From positions 230,159,876-230,223,875 of the forward strand of contig CM070873.1 in assembly GCA_036365515.1 (NCBI GenBank): a stretch of 64,000 nucleotides of DNA, read 5' to 3'. Positions within the stretch are counted from its first letter, which is position 1, and each line of letters starts with the position of its first letter. A program made the position numbers and the translations under genes. The notes below the pieces were generated by a model that was given only the letters and a program-made list of their open reading frames with translations, ran no database searches and was not told the origin of the DNA. This DNA is from Torymus aiolomorphi. Its lineage: Eukaryota; Arthropoda; Insecta; Hymenoptera; Torymidae. This document shows, in pieces, positions 14,611-25,426 of the stretch.

Positions 14611-16691
14611 ATCACTTTAAACGAACCATTTTCATTCTCCAGCAACAATGGTCCTACACAAACGCGGCTGTGAACAGGTCGCATCAATCTAAACCAGACG
14701 CACAGCATCTTCTGATCAAAATCTCAATGAAGCAACAACGCGCCTATCGCGGAAAACGCCATTCACGCATGCGGCAAAACAATAATAAAGCAATTATGCA
14801 GACGCGTGCGCGCGCCCGTCGACCCCATATTGAGCCAAGCCATCGCGCGCGAATCCTCGATAGCTCGTGAATCCAGTTCAAGGCCAATTTCGCGCGGCCC
14901 GGCCCGACGTGCGTCGCATCCCCGACGGCGCGGTCCGGACAAAGACGACATTACACAAATTCCGCGCTCTGGCATAAAACGGGAGTAGGGGATCTAAAAT
15001 GAAGAAAACAACGGTATACGCGTATTGTGTATATACATACTTTGTCTGTCTTTCTTACACGAGAGCAAGGGAGAGAGAACAAAAACACACTATAAACGGA
15101 CGCGCGGGGCAGGGTCAAGCGTAGAGGAGCAGGGCGTTTGTGTGACCCAGTCAGTGGGTCACACATATACACCCAGCGTAGTCGTCGTCGGCGGCGGCTG
15201 ACCTGATTTCCCGGCCTCTCTTTCCTTCTTCCGCGTCGGGCGGCACATCTACCGCCTTCGGTTCCCGGGCCCCGGTAACTAGGTCACCCAGAGAGCGCAG
15301 GGGCACGCGTGAATATATTGACATCTTACGTACCCACCCTCCTCGAGCACACGCCGGGTAGCGGCGGGGCAGCGAAAAGATCGATCTCGTTGGGTTCCCT
15401 TGTTTCTCTTTGTGTCGAGAGCTGACGAGGGTGCGAGTGAGAGTGCGTTATTGTGACGCAATTCGTCTGGATTTTCCTTGGCGAGCGACTTTTTCCCTTT
15501 CTTCCTTGTGGGGGGCGATTATACAGGGACTTGCCGCCGTCTCGACAAATGTAGACGAAGGCGAATGTACAGGGGAGGATTAGGTGGATGGATGCAGGAG
15601 ATTTTTTATACGTCGGATAAATATGTGCAGGTATTTGATGGAAATTTTGCGGAAACGAAACGTGTATTAGTGCACACGAGGTCGCTGCAAAATTTCTGAT
15701 AACAGAATAATTGGGTCAGCCCGCTGTGTGCAAGCCGGAATAGAGTCGTTTGCATGAATCCCGAGAGCGGAACTGAATGAAATTTATTAGCCGGCCGTTA
15801 TTTAACGCCAGCGTGTACTGCGCACTGGATCAATAAACAGCCATGAAAAGCCCTCTTAATAACTCTATATACGAGCGCGCGGAGTGGACGCTAATGGGAA
15901 TATTTGGTTAGTGGTGGCGGTGATGGCGACGCAGGCTCTTCCGTCATCGCGCGTCATCTCTGTATAGAAAACGCGCCGTCGTCGTTGGATTATTAATAGC
16001 GGGTTATGATTTATACGACGTGGCTCTGTGCGCTCTTATTGCTTTTCCATCAATGCAGTTAATTGGATTAATCGCAAAATTTGTGGTTCAGGGGGTAAGA
16101 CGATAGAATTAATTTTATTTTTGCAGTAGGTGAATGTAAATAATGCAGGCCTTTGGTACAATTCGTAATCGGATACGCATGTTTTCGAAAAAATTTTCTC
16201 TCTCGGTTTATTTATTTATTTATTTTCAGAGTAAGACATAATTATTACATTAGTAATACATGATATTACGTTATATGAGTATCCCTGAAAAAAAAAATTT
16301 TTCTTGCTCTCAGATCTGGATTATGCAGGTCATAAAGACATACATTAGTCACACCAAAATATACACACACTTCAATTCGCTATTCACACACTCTCACGTA
16401 CCTACATACATCCAAATGTATTTATTTAGATGTAATTTGAGATCAACGTAAAGCTTATTATTAATATTATTAGTTGTTCGTATTAGTAGAATTATGGTGC
16501 CTTAAGTTTGAGTGGTATTACACAATGGGATTACAATCGATAAAGGCATCCGAATGCAGTTCCGGGAATTAGACAGTCTTATGCCAATTACGCTCTAATA
16601 GTAATCTTCTTACAACAGACTAAAACTCAACTTCCCTGCTCCACATCTAGACGTATTACTATACTATATAGTCAAGGTCAGTACTGTTTAA
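14611..16691. other. Non-coding DNA, CpG-rich then AT-rich
   Basis: CpG-rich stretch to about 16000, then AT-rich. A short TTTA repeat is at 16206-16226. No gene or mobile element was recognised. Confidence 0.45.
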
Positions 16692-17104
16692 GGGTGTACT
16701 GGCCGTAAGATCCCATTCAAAAGTTAGTTTTTCACGTTAAAACTGCGATAAATAATTATGTAAAGCAATTGATCAATTTTTAGTTTTCGCGATCAATGTA
16801 TTAATGCAATTGGAATATTATAAGCTTTAAAAATCAAAAATCAAAGCAAATTTGTAAATCCAGCACTATTTTTATAAAAATCGTCATTACGTTGAAATTA
16901 GTGCATCTTGGCGATTTAAAAAAAATATAGTGCCGGATTTATAATTTTGCTTTGATTTATTATTTTTAAAGCTTATAATATTCCAATTGCATTAATACAT
17001 TGATCGCGAGAACTAAAAATTGATCAATTGCTTTACATAATTATTTATCGCAGTTTTAACGTGGAAAACTAATTTTTGAATGGGACCTCACGGCCAATAC
17101 AACC
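16692..17104. mobile_element. 413-bp foldback MITE flanked by TTAA
   Basis: Nearly the whole element is an inverted repeat: the left arm (16692-16880) and right arm (about 16915-17104) pair with few mismatches around a short spacer near 16890-16910. The ends are GGGTGTACTGGCCGTAAGAT (left) and GGTTGTATTGGCCGTGAGGT (right, reverse-complemented). TTAA flanks both ends (16688-16691, 17105-17108). TTAA targets and GG-type ends fit piggyBac-type elements; there is no transposase. Confidence 0.85.
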
Positions 17105-17581
17105 TTAAGAGGCTTTTGACTTACTTTCATGTAGAAAATTATAATTTTACTTACATGGTATAGAATATTTTAATTATGCCCATAAACTATTAATGGTAAC
17201 TATAATAACCACCTCAATAACATGTAGCTATCTTTTAATTTTCTAATATATGAATCAAGGAGCGCGGGAGCGCTCCGAAGACAAGTAACAGTCAAGGAGT
17301 GAGCCCGTGCCCTATACACTTTGATATGGGACCACGAAAACTTTGAGTGTTTTGTATTTTATCTATACAGAATAAATTTATAGCATAGTACACTTGTCGA
17401 AATCTATGTTCATTAAACTAGAGAAATCTAAAGGTTTTGTTAAAAAATATTGTCTCATTTAAGAGATATTGAGCATAAAAGAATCAGACCGGTCGATTCC
17501 GTAAATTTTTCCTTTTCCTTCATCAGATTTACATCCGCTTCCGATCACGTGATATGTATCACGTGACCCCATACGACCCAG

Positions 17582-17583
<2 letters not shown>

Positions 17584-17637
<54 letters not shown>
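17584..17637. repeat. (GT)n microsatellite
   Basis: Uninterrupted GT repeat of about 54 bases. Confidence 0.97.
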
Positions 17638-17640
<3 letters not shown>

Positions 17641-17891
17641 ACAGCTCAGCTGTCTGCTTTTCGATTCCGTGTGTACATCTGTTTACATTCGGTAATATGA
17701 AATTATACTTACATACATATTAACGTGACGTTAGAACTAATGTTATTATATATTAAGTTTAGGTAAATCAAGATGCGTGGGTTGTATTTATACATATGGA
17801 GTTATTGATACGGAGTTACTGAAGATTTCAGTCATGTAATAATATGCATTAGATAAGTATTATAATATTTTTTTTTTAAATAAAGCTGTAA

Positions 17892-17906
17892 AAAACTAGA
17901 TACTTT
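17892..17906. repeat. Left target-site duplication of the Penelope insertion
   Basis: AAAACTAGATACTTT here is repeated exactly at 24493-24507, on the two outer edges of the compound element. At least GATACTTT must be duplicated target; AAAACTA may be shared with the element end. Confidence 0.85.
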
Positions 17907-18092
17907 CAACTGATAAGAATTTTTCCATCGGTCTTACAGTCTTACAAATTAAATTAAAATAATTAATATTTAAGGCAGTCAGATTGCCCTTGTTTATAAT
18001 CACCCCCGCAGAATCTGAAATAAAAACTTAATTAAAATCTGGAAAAAACTTTGTTAGCAAAAGACGATCTGACTGCCCACCACCACCACATT

Positions 18093-18132
18093 GTCCGACG
18101 TTTCGAGCCTGCTCCGGCTCCTCCTCAGGGAC
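18093..18132 (-). ncRNA. Hammerhead-like sequence in the inverted Penelope copy
   Basis: On the minus strand it is identical over 40 bases to the one at 24227-24266, with stem I GTCC/GGAC, stem II GAGCC/GGCTC, the CTGAGGA and GAAA cores and the GTC triplet all kept. Confidence 0.58.
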
Positions 18133-18240
18133 TGAAATAAAACCCGCGATACACCTCCTTATATACCATGCACCCATACTCCCTTCTTTTCTCTTACCCC
18201 ACCACCCTCCACATTCACCTCTCCAACTTGCCATTCTCAC

Positions 18241-19497
18241 TTAAATTAATAAAGAATGATAAATGTTATCTAATTTACTTGACTCTATCATTAAATTTAC
18301 ATTATTCCGATTTCTTAGAATGTGAATACTTTCAAGGCTTTCCCTCTTATATTTATTCTTAATCCCCTGTTCCAAAATATCCACACTCCCAAAATCGAAA
18401 GAATGCAAACTATTTAAACAATGTTCTTTCAAACCCGATGTACAACTTGAGCTGCGTAAACTATATTAATGTTCATATATTCTCTTTTTCAAATATCTAC
18501 CCGTTTGACCAATATAACAACCATTACAATCCCTACAATTAATTTTATAAACAACTCCCGATTTCAAACATTTATCATCCTTGTCTTTACAATTACTAAA
18601 TAACCTTTCTAAATTATTATCATTTCTAAAGAAAACTTGAATATTATGTTTACTAAAAACCCTTCTAATCCTTTCCGACAAACCTCTAACATATGGTAAA
18701 CTAAAATATGCATTCTTTCCATTTCTATTCCTTGTTTGATTATCTACCCGCTGCTTCAATCCACCATTATAAATTTCCCACACTCTCTCATCAATCATTT
18801 TATCAATAAATTTTACGGGATAACTATTTTTAATAAATGTTTCTCTAACTAAATTTAAATTCTTTTTCCTAAAATCTTTATGTGACAATTTAATCGCTCT
18901 GTCAATGACACCTTTGATCGCACCTGTCTTGTTTCCGAATTGGTGGTGAGAATCAAAATTTAAAAATCTACCTGACCATGTAGGTTTTCTATACCAATCT
19001 AATTTCACTCTATTATTATTACCTCTAATGACTCTAATATCTAAAAAACTCAATTGATAATCTTTCTCAACTTCTTTTGTGAATTTAATTCTATCATGGA
19101 TAGAATTAAACACATCCACCATTTCATCCACAAAACATTCTGGTACAACTGCAAAAATGTCATCAACATATCTTTTAAAAATAATTGGCTGAAAAACCAA
19201 CTTAGACAAAGCAATACTTTCCAATTTTTCCATTACTAAATTGGCTATAACAGGTGACAAAGGTGATCCCATTGGACAACCATATCTTTGTTCATATAGA
19301 CTATTATCAAAAGAAAAAATTGTGTTTTTAAAAACCAAATTAAGTGCCTTTATAAATTCATCTTTTGTTAAACTAGTATGTACTTTAATTTCAGACCATT
19401 TATCTTGTATAATATCATTCAACAACTCTAAAGGTATATTTGTAAACAAAGATACTACATCCAATGAAACCATCCTATGATCATTCGGAATAATAAT
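18241..19497 (-). pseudogene. Inverted 5'-truncated copy of the Penelope-like ORF, with a stop
   Basis: Read on the minus strand, it starts inside the reverse transcriptase (equivalent to about 22870 of the intact copy) and runs to the normal stop at 18241. A C-to-T change turns the Gln codon after RIYEH into TAA (18463-18465), cutting off the last 74 or so residues. The catalytic box reads YVDDIF rather than YVDDIL. Otherwise it is near-identical to the intact copy. Confidence 0.88.
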
Positions 19498-19499
19498 AA

Positions 19500-21258
19500 A
19501 GAGAACATAGATTTGATAATTATTTGAATAGTAATTTATTCCATGAATTAAAAATAACGAAGAAATTCTTGAGAGAGAATCCGAATATGATCTTCCAAAA
19601 AGCAGATAAAGGAAATGTAACTGTAGTTTCGGATAAAAGGGATTATATTAATAAAATTCAACTTATGTTGGAGGATGATACCACTTATGTGAAAATTAGG
19701 AATCCACATATCAATAGACTACAAGATAAATTGAAAGAATTATTGATGCATTGGAAAACAAAAGCTTATATTAAAGATAGTATGTTTAAATATTTAAAAT
19801 GTGAAAATGGCACTGTAGCTAAATGTTATGGGCTTCCTAAGATTCACAAAGAACAGTTGACATATAGAATAATAATATCATCGATAAATTTTCCGACGTA
19901 TAGACTTGCTAGATTTTTGTCTAATATATTGTTCAAGATAGTGGGTAAAACAAATTCATATATTAAAGATAGTTGGAGTTTTTATGGTATAATGAAAGAT
20001 ATTATTATTCCGAATGATCATAGGATGGTTTCATTGGATGTAGTATCTTTGTTTACAAATATACCTTTAGAGTTGTTGAATGATATTATACAAGATAAAT
20101 GGTCTGAAATTAAAGTACATACTAGTTTAACAAAAGATGAATTTATAAAGGCACTTAATTTGGTTTTTTAAAAACACAATTTTTTCTTTTGATAATAGTC
20201 TATATGAACAAAGATATGGTTGTCCAATGGGATCACCTTTGTCACCTGTTATAGCCAATTTAGTAATGGAAAAATTGGAAAGTATTGCTTTGTCTAAGTT
20301 GGTTTTTCAGCCAATTATTTTTAAAAGATATGTTGATGACATTTTGGCAGTTGTACCAGAATGTTTTGTGGATGAAATGGTGGATGTGTTTAATTCTATC
20401 CATGATAGAATTAAATTCACAAAAGAAGTTGAGAAAGATTATCAATTGAGTTTTTTAGATATTAGAGTCATTAGAGGTAATAATAATAGAGTGAAATTAG
20501 ATTGGTATAGAAAACCTACATGGTCAGGTAGATTTTTAAATTTTGATTCTCACCACCAATTCGGAAACAAGACAGGTGCGATCAAAGGTGTCATTGACAG
20601 AGCGATTAAATTGTCACATAAAGATTTTAGGAAAAAGAATTTAAATTTAGTTAGAGAAACATTTATTAAAAATAGTTATCCCGTAAAATTTATTGATAAA
20701 ATGATTGATGAGAGAGTGTGGGAAATTTATAATGGTGGATTGAAGCAGCGGGTAGATAATCAAACAAGGAATAGAAATGGAAAGAATGCATATTTTAGTT
20801 TACCATATGTTAGAGGTTTGTCGGAAAGGATTAGAAGGGTTTTTAGTAAACATAATATTCAAGTTTTCTTTAGAAATGATAATAATTTAGAAAGGTTATT
20901 TAGTAATTGTAAAGACAAGGATGATAAATGTTTGAAATCGGGAGTTGTTTATAAAATTAATTGTAGGGATTGTAATGGTTGTTATATTGGTCAAACGGGT
21001 AGATATTTGAAAAAGAGAATATATGAACATCAATATAGTTTACGCAGCTCAAGTTGTACATCGGGTTTGAAAGAACATTGTTTAAATAGTTTGCATTCTT
21101 TCGATTTTGGGAGTGTGGATATTTTGGAACAGGGGATTAAGAATAAATATAAGAGGGAAAGCCTTGAAAGTATTCACATTCTAAGAAATCGGAATAATGT
21201 AAATTTAATGATAGAGTCAAGTAAATTAGATAACATTTATCATTCTTTATTAATTTAA
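19500..21258 (+). pseudogene. 5'-truncated tandem copy of the Penelope-like ORF, frameshifted
   Basis: The sequence begins at the equivalent of about base 22357 of the intact copy, so the first 240 or so codons are missing. It matches the intact copy almost base for base afterwards. One extra T in the run at about 20163-20168 shifts the frame just before the MGSPLSP motif, splitting the ORF into 19524-20171 and a second frame ending at 21258. It has no start of its own. Its 3' non-coding tail serves as the leader of the intact copy downstream. Confidence 0.88.
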
Positions 21259-21626
21259 GTGAGAATGGCAAGTTGGAGAGGTGAATGTGGAGGGTGGTGG
21301 GGTAAGAGAAAAGAAGGGGTATGGGTGCATGGTATATAAGGAGGTGTCTCGCGGGTTTTATTTCAGTCGCTGAGGAGGGGGCGGAGCAGGCTCGAAACGT
21401 CGGACAATGTGGTGGTGGTGGGCAGTCAGATCGTCCTTTGCTAACAAAGTTTTTTCCAGATTTTAATTAAGTTTTTATTTCAGATTCTGTGTGGGTGATT
21501 ATAAACAAGGGCAATCTGACTGCCATAAATATTAATTATTTTAATTTAATTTGTAAGACTGTAAGACCGATGGAAAAATTCTTATCAGTTGATATTAAAT
21601 TGCAGTCGACATAAGTAATATTTTTA
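21259..21626 (+). repeat. Penelope non-coding repeat (pseudo-LTR-like), internal copy
   Basis: The 3' tail of the truncated copy doubles as the leader of the intact copy and matches 24120-24492 with a handful of changes. It contains a TATATAAGG word (about 21332), the hammerhead-like sequence, and a T-rich stretch before the ORF's ATG. It may carry the element's promoter; that is inference. Confidence 0.75.
21366..21405 (+). ncRNA. Degraded hammerhead-like sequence between the tandem Penelope copies
   Basis: This has the same position in the repeat unit as 24227-24266. Stem I is GTCG against GGAC (one pair lost) and the 5' side of stem II reads GGGGC instead of GAGCC, which breaks or weakens pairing with GGCTC. 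The core motifs remain. Confidence 0.55.
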
Positions 21627-24119
21627 ATGATAAAACTAAGGTCTATTAAAGGTGGGGTAAAATGTTTTTTTAGAGATATATATGGGATTTATGGGAAGGT
21701 GGTAAAAGATTATTGCTCAAAATGGGTAAAAATGGTTTTAAGGATTGTAATTTTAAAGGAGCAACTCACTTTTCTTCTAAGGTGTAAAAAATCAAATATT
21801 TTTCCTAAACATATTGGAAAAAAATTTGATGATAAGGGTTTTTATCGGGATTACAATAAAAGAGTTTCTTATGATCTACGGAAAAATATTTTCTTTTTCA
21901 AAAATAAATTACTTAACTTAGAAATTAGAGATTTGAATTTTGAAATTAATCGTTTGAATAAATATTTATTAGAGCTTGAAAGATATTTATATAATAAAAT
22001 AGAACAGAATGATTTGCAAGAATTTTTTCGTGGTCAAAAGAGGCACTTTGAAAAAGTAAAATATAACCATAGGAGTAAATTAAAAAGAAAATTTGAATAT
22101 TTAAAGCATAGAAAACACTCTCAGGTCAATCAAACTAACAATGTTAATAAGGATTGGTTTAGAAATTTAACTGACAAAGTAATACCAGAAGAAGTGGTAA
22201 ATATCATGTCAAAGGGTGCTAAATTTGGAATATCATATTCAAGTAAATCTCTTCCGATCAAGAATATCATCGCTGAGGTAGAAAGTAGTATGAGTAGTTT
22301 TAATCTGGAGTTTAAAAAAGAATGTAGGCGTTCTTTAGTTAAAGTTGTTGATAATTTTAAAAGAGAACATAGATTTGATAATTATTTGAATAGTAATTTA
22401 TTCCATGAATTAAAAATAACGAAGAAATTCTTGAGAGAGAATCCGAATATGATCTTCCAAAAAGCAGATAAAGGAAATGTAACTGTAGTTTCGGATAAAA
22501 GGGATTATATTAATAAAATTCAACTTATGTTGGAGGATGATACCACTTATGTGAAAATTAGGAATCCACATATCAATAGACTACAAGATAAATTGAAAGA
22601 ATTATTGATGCATTGGAAAACAAAAGCTTATATTAAAGATAGTATGTTTAAATATTTAAAATGTGAAAATGGCACTGTAGCTAAATGTTATGGGCTTCCT
22701 AAGATTCACAAAGAACAGTTGACATATAGAATAATAATATCATCGATAAATTTTCCGACGTATAGACTTGCTAGATTTTTGTCTAATATATTGTTCAAGA
22801 TAGTGGGTAAAACAAATTCATATATTAAAGATAGTTGGAGTTTTTATGGTATAATGAAAGATATTATTATTCCGAATGATCATAGGATGGTTTCATTGGA
22901 TGTAGTATCTTTGTTTACAAATATACCTTTAGAGTTGTTGAATGATATTATACAAGATAAATGGTCTGAAATTAAAGTACATACTAGTTTAACAAAAGAT
23001 GAATTTATAAAGGCACTTAATTTGGTTTTTAAAAACACAATTTTTTCTTTTGATAATAGTCTATATGAACAAAGATATGGTTGTCCAATGGGATCACCTT
23101 TGTCACCTGTTATAGCCAATTTAGTAATGGAAAAATTGGAAAGTATTGCTTTGTCTAAGTTGGTTTTTCAGCCAATTATTTTTAAAAGATATGTTGATGA
23201 CATTTTGGCAGTTGTACCAGAATGTTTTGTGGATGAAATGGTGGATGTGTTTAATTCTATCCATGATAGAATTAAATTCACAAAAGAAGTTGAGAAAGAT
23301 TATCAATTGAGTTTTTTAGATATTAGAGTCATTAGAGGTAATAATAATAGAGTGAAATTAGATTGGTATAGAAAACCTACATGGTCAGGTAGATTTTTAA
23401 ATTTTGATTCTCACCACCAATTCGGAAACAAGACAGGTGCGATCAAAGGTGTCATTGACAGAGCGATTAAATTGTCACATAAAGATTTTAGGAAAAAGAA
23501 TTTAAATTTAGTTAGAGAAACATTTATTAAAAATAGTTATCCCGTAAAATTTATTGATAAAATGATTGATGAGAGAGTGTGGGAAATTTATAATGGTGGA
23601 TTGAAGCAGCGGGTAGATAATCAAACAAGGAATAGAAATGGAAAGAATGCATATTTTAGTTTACCATATGTTAGAGGTTTGTCGGAAAGGATTAGAAGGG
23701 TTTTTAGTAAACATAATATTCAAGTTTTCTTTAGAAATGATAATAATTTAGAAAGGTTATTTAGTAATTGTAAAGACAAGGATGATAAATGTTTGAAATC
23801 GGGAGTTGTTTATAAAATTAATTGTAGGGATTGTAATGGTTGTTATATTGGTCAAACGGGTAGATATTTGAAAAAGAGAATATATGAACATCAATATAGT
23901 TTACGCAGCTCAAGTTGTACATCGGGTTTGAAAGAACATTGTTTAAATAGTTTGCATTCTTTCGATTTTGGGAGTGTGGATATTTTGGAACAGGGGATTA
24001 AGAATAAATATAAGAGGGAAAGCCTTGAAAGTATTCACATTCTAAGAAATCGGAATAATGTAAATTTAATGATAGAGTCAAGTAAATTAGATAACATTTA
24101 TCATTCTTTATTAATTTAA
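21627..24119 (+). CDS. Penelope-like element polyprotein: reverse transcriptase plus GIY-YIG endonuclease (intact)
   Basis: This 830-residue ORF copies the element's RNA into DNA at a nick made by its own endonuclease. The N-terminal third (1-240) is basic and rich in lysine, asparagine and leucine, as in Penelope proteins. RT motifs follow: KADKGNVTVV near 280, KCYGLPKIHK near 354-363, SLDVVSLFTNIPL near 430, MGSPLSPVIANLVME at 488-502, and catalytic YVDD at 522-525. The C-terminal domain has VVYKINCRDCNGCYIGQTGR (about 727-747), the GIY-YIG signature with the Cys pair typical of the group, then a conserved RIYEH. Length matches full-length Penelope proteins, which run a little over 800 residues. 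The start is an ATG at the very end of the repeated non-coding segment, with no competing in-frame ATG just upstream. There is no frameshift or stop, so it may be active. Base composition is AT-rich, unlike its CpG-rich surroundings. Confidence 0.93.
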   Translation: MIKLRSIKGGVKCFFRDIYGIYGKVVKDYCSKWVKMVLRIVILKEQLTFLLRCKKSNIFPKHIGKKFDDKGFYRDYNKRVSYDLRKNIFFFKNKLLNLEIRDLNFEINRLNKYLLELERYLYNKIEQNDLQEFFRGQKRHFEKVKYNHRSKLKRKFEYLKHRKHSQVNQTNNVNKDWFRNLTDKVIPEEVVNIMSKGAKFGISYSSKSLPIKNIIAEVESSMSSFNLEFKKECRRSLVKVVDNFKREHRFDNYLNSNLFHELKITKKFLRENPNMIFQKADKGNVTVVSDKRDYINKIQLMLEDDTTYVKIRNPHINRLQDKLKELLMHWKTKAYIKDSMFKYLKCENGTVAKCYGLPKIHKEQLTYRIIISSINFPTYRLARFLSNILFKIVGKTNSYIKDSWSFYGIMKDIIIPNDHRMVSLDVVSLFTNIPLELLNDIIQDKWSEIKVHTSLTKDEFIKALNLVFKNTIFSFDNSLYEQRYGCPMGSPLSPVIANLVMEKLESIALSKLVFQPIIFKRYVDDILAVVPECFVDEMVDVFNSIHDRIKFTKEVEKDYQLSFLDIRVIRGNNNRVKLDWYRKPTWSGRFLNFDSHHQFGNKTGAIKGVIDRAIKLSHKDFRKKNLNLVRETFIKNSYPVKFIDKMIDERVWEIYNGGLKQRVDNQTRNRNGKNAYFSLPYVRGLSERIRRVFSKHNIQVFFRNDNNLERLFSNCKDKDDKCLKSGVVYKINCRDCNGCYIGQTGRYLKKRIYEHQYSLRSSSCTSGLKEHCLNSLHSFDFGSVDILEQGIKNKYKRESLESIHILRNRNNVNLMIESSKLDNIYHSLLI

Positions 24120-24492
24120 GTGAGAATGGCAAGTTGGAGAGGTGAATGTGGAGGGTGGTGGGGTAAGAGAAAAGAAGGGGTATGGGTGCATGGTATATAA
24201 GGAGGTGTATCGCGGGTTTTATTTCAGTCCCTGAGGAGGAGCCGGAGCAGGCTCGAAACGTCGGACAATGTGGTGGTGGTGGGCAGTCAGATCGTCCTTT
24301 GCTAACAAAGTTTTTTCCAGATTTTAATTAAGTTTTTATTTCAGATTCTGCGGGGGTGATTATAAACAAGGGCAATCTGACTGCCATAAATATTAATTAT
24401 TTTAATTTAATTTGTAAGACTGTAAGACCGATGGAAAAATTCTTATCAGTTGATATTAAATTGCAGTCGACATAAGTAATATTTTTAATGAT
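24120..24492 (+). repeat. Penelope non-coding repeat (pseudo-LTR-like), right-end copy
   Basis: This is the 3' terminal copy of the segment found at 21259-21626. It ends in TTTTTAATGATA and then runs into the right target duplication. The element's own sequence continues AAAACTA, so the exact end overlaps the duplication by up to seven bases. Confidence 0.75.
24227..24266 (+). ncRNA. Hammerhead-ribozyme-like sequence in the 3' region of the intact Penelope copy
   Basis: In order: GTCC (stem I, 24227-24230); CTGAGGA, matching the CUGANGA core; one extra G; GAGCC with loop GGAGCA and GGCTC (stem II); GAAA; a minimal stem III with CG loop; GTC as the cleavage triplet ending at 24262; and GGAC (24263-24266), which pairs with GTCC. 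Hammerheads with very short stem III are known in Penelope-like elements. The spare G beside stem II is non-canonical, so activity is not assured. Confidence 0.6.
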
Positions 24493-24507
24493 AAAACTAG
24501 ATACTTT
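24493..24507. repeat. Right target-site duplication of the Penelope insertion
   Basis: Exact copy of 17892-17906. Confidence 0.85.
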
Positions 24508-25425
24508 GTATGAACTTTTTTCCAGGTTAAGTTTGACGTTTATACTTGGGCTCCAGTAGTAGTTCATAGGAAATTGAAAAAAGAAATATGTGTATGAAAG
24601 AATGAAATGAAGTTTATAAAAGAATGAAGAAAGAAAATTTAGGAAGTGTGATAGAAAAAAATATCTAAAAATAAGTTGATTTTATGAAGTAGATTCTGGA
24701 GTACGGAATATACATGTGAGGGAAAGTAAATAACGAATATAAATAGAACAAATGAAAATAGAATACCATAGAATATAATAGAACATATAATTTATTATTA
24801 TTAGATACAAGCATATACTGACTTGTTTCAGATAATAATATGAGTGAAAGTGAAACAACAAATAAATATAAATGAGTGATTTTGTGAAAAATGTATAATC
24901 TGCTTTTATGGAAATTGTAGTCAACTTCGAGCTTCAAGTTTTGTAAAAGTTAGAGGATCATCAGGTAATACTATTATCAGTATTATTATTATTAGCATAA
25001 ACTTAAATATCTCACGTGTACATTATAGCTAAATAAAGCCAAAATCACTTTCATGTAAGACGCTATTTTCAGCTTTACTCTTGTACATATAGTCACGCCG
25101 AGATACACGTCACCAATAGATGTTACAAACAAGTTCACGTGCGAAGGACCGAAAATAGCTTTATAAGACACGCAACCTTCTGGCAGAAGCACCGGCAACC
25201 TTTGGCCGCGTATATAAGTCCAGAATCGATTTGAGGCTCGTGTGCGCGTGTGCGGCTTGGTGGTAAGGTACTTTATTAGATTAGTTATTAGATGCATGTC
25301 ACATGGGATTCCCCCTATTACCGACGACAAATTTGACTTGCGCGCGGGCTCGCTCGATTGAAACGAAGAAAAACACGTTGACGTTAAACACAAGCGATAG
25401 CTGCACTCACAGATGAGCGACAAAT
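24508..25425. other. AT-rich unique DNA
   Basis: Purine-rich AT DNA (24540-24680) followed by mixed sequence. No gene, repeat or element was recognised. Confidence 0.5.
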
Positions 25426-25426
25426 A

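Larger units (their letters stand above)
17907..24492 (+). mobile_element. Compound Penelope-like retroelement insertion (three joined copies)
   Basis: Penelope-like elements are retroelements whose single ORF carries a telomerase-like reverse transcriptase and a GIY-YIG endonuclease; they often insert as partial tandem and inverted copies. Here an inverted truncated copy (17907 to about 19498) meets a 5'-truncated forward copy (about 19498 to 21258 plus its tail), followed by a complete forward copy in tandem with a 2861-bp period (stop codons at 21258 and 24119). The inverted/forward junction is at 19497-19500, with two or three ambiguous bases. The copies are nearly identical, and a perfect 15-bp direct repeat flanks the whole, so this is one recent insertion. 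It lies in the inferred EcR intron, with the intact copy antisense to EcR. Confidence 0.9.
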
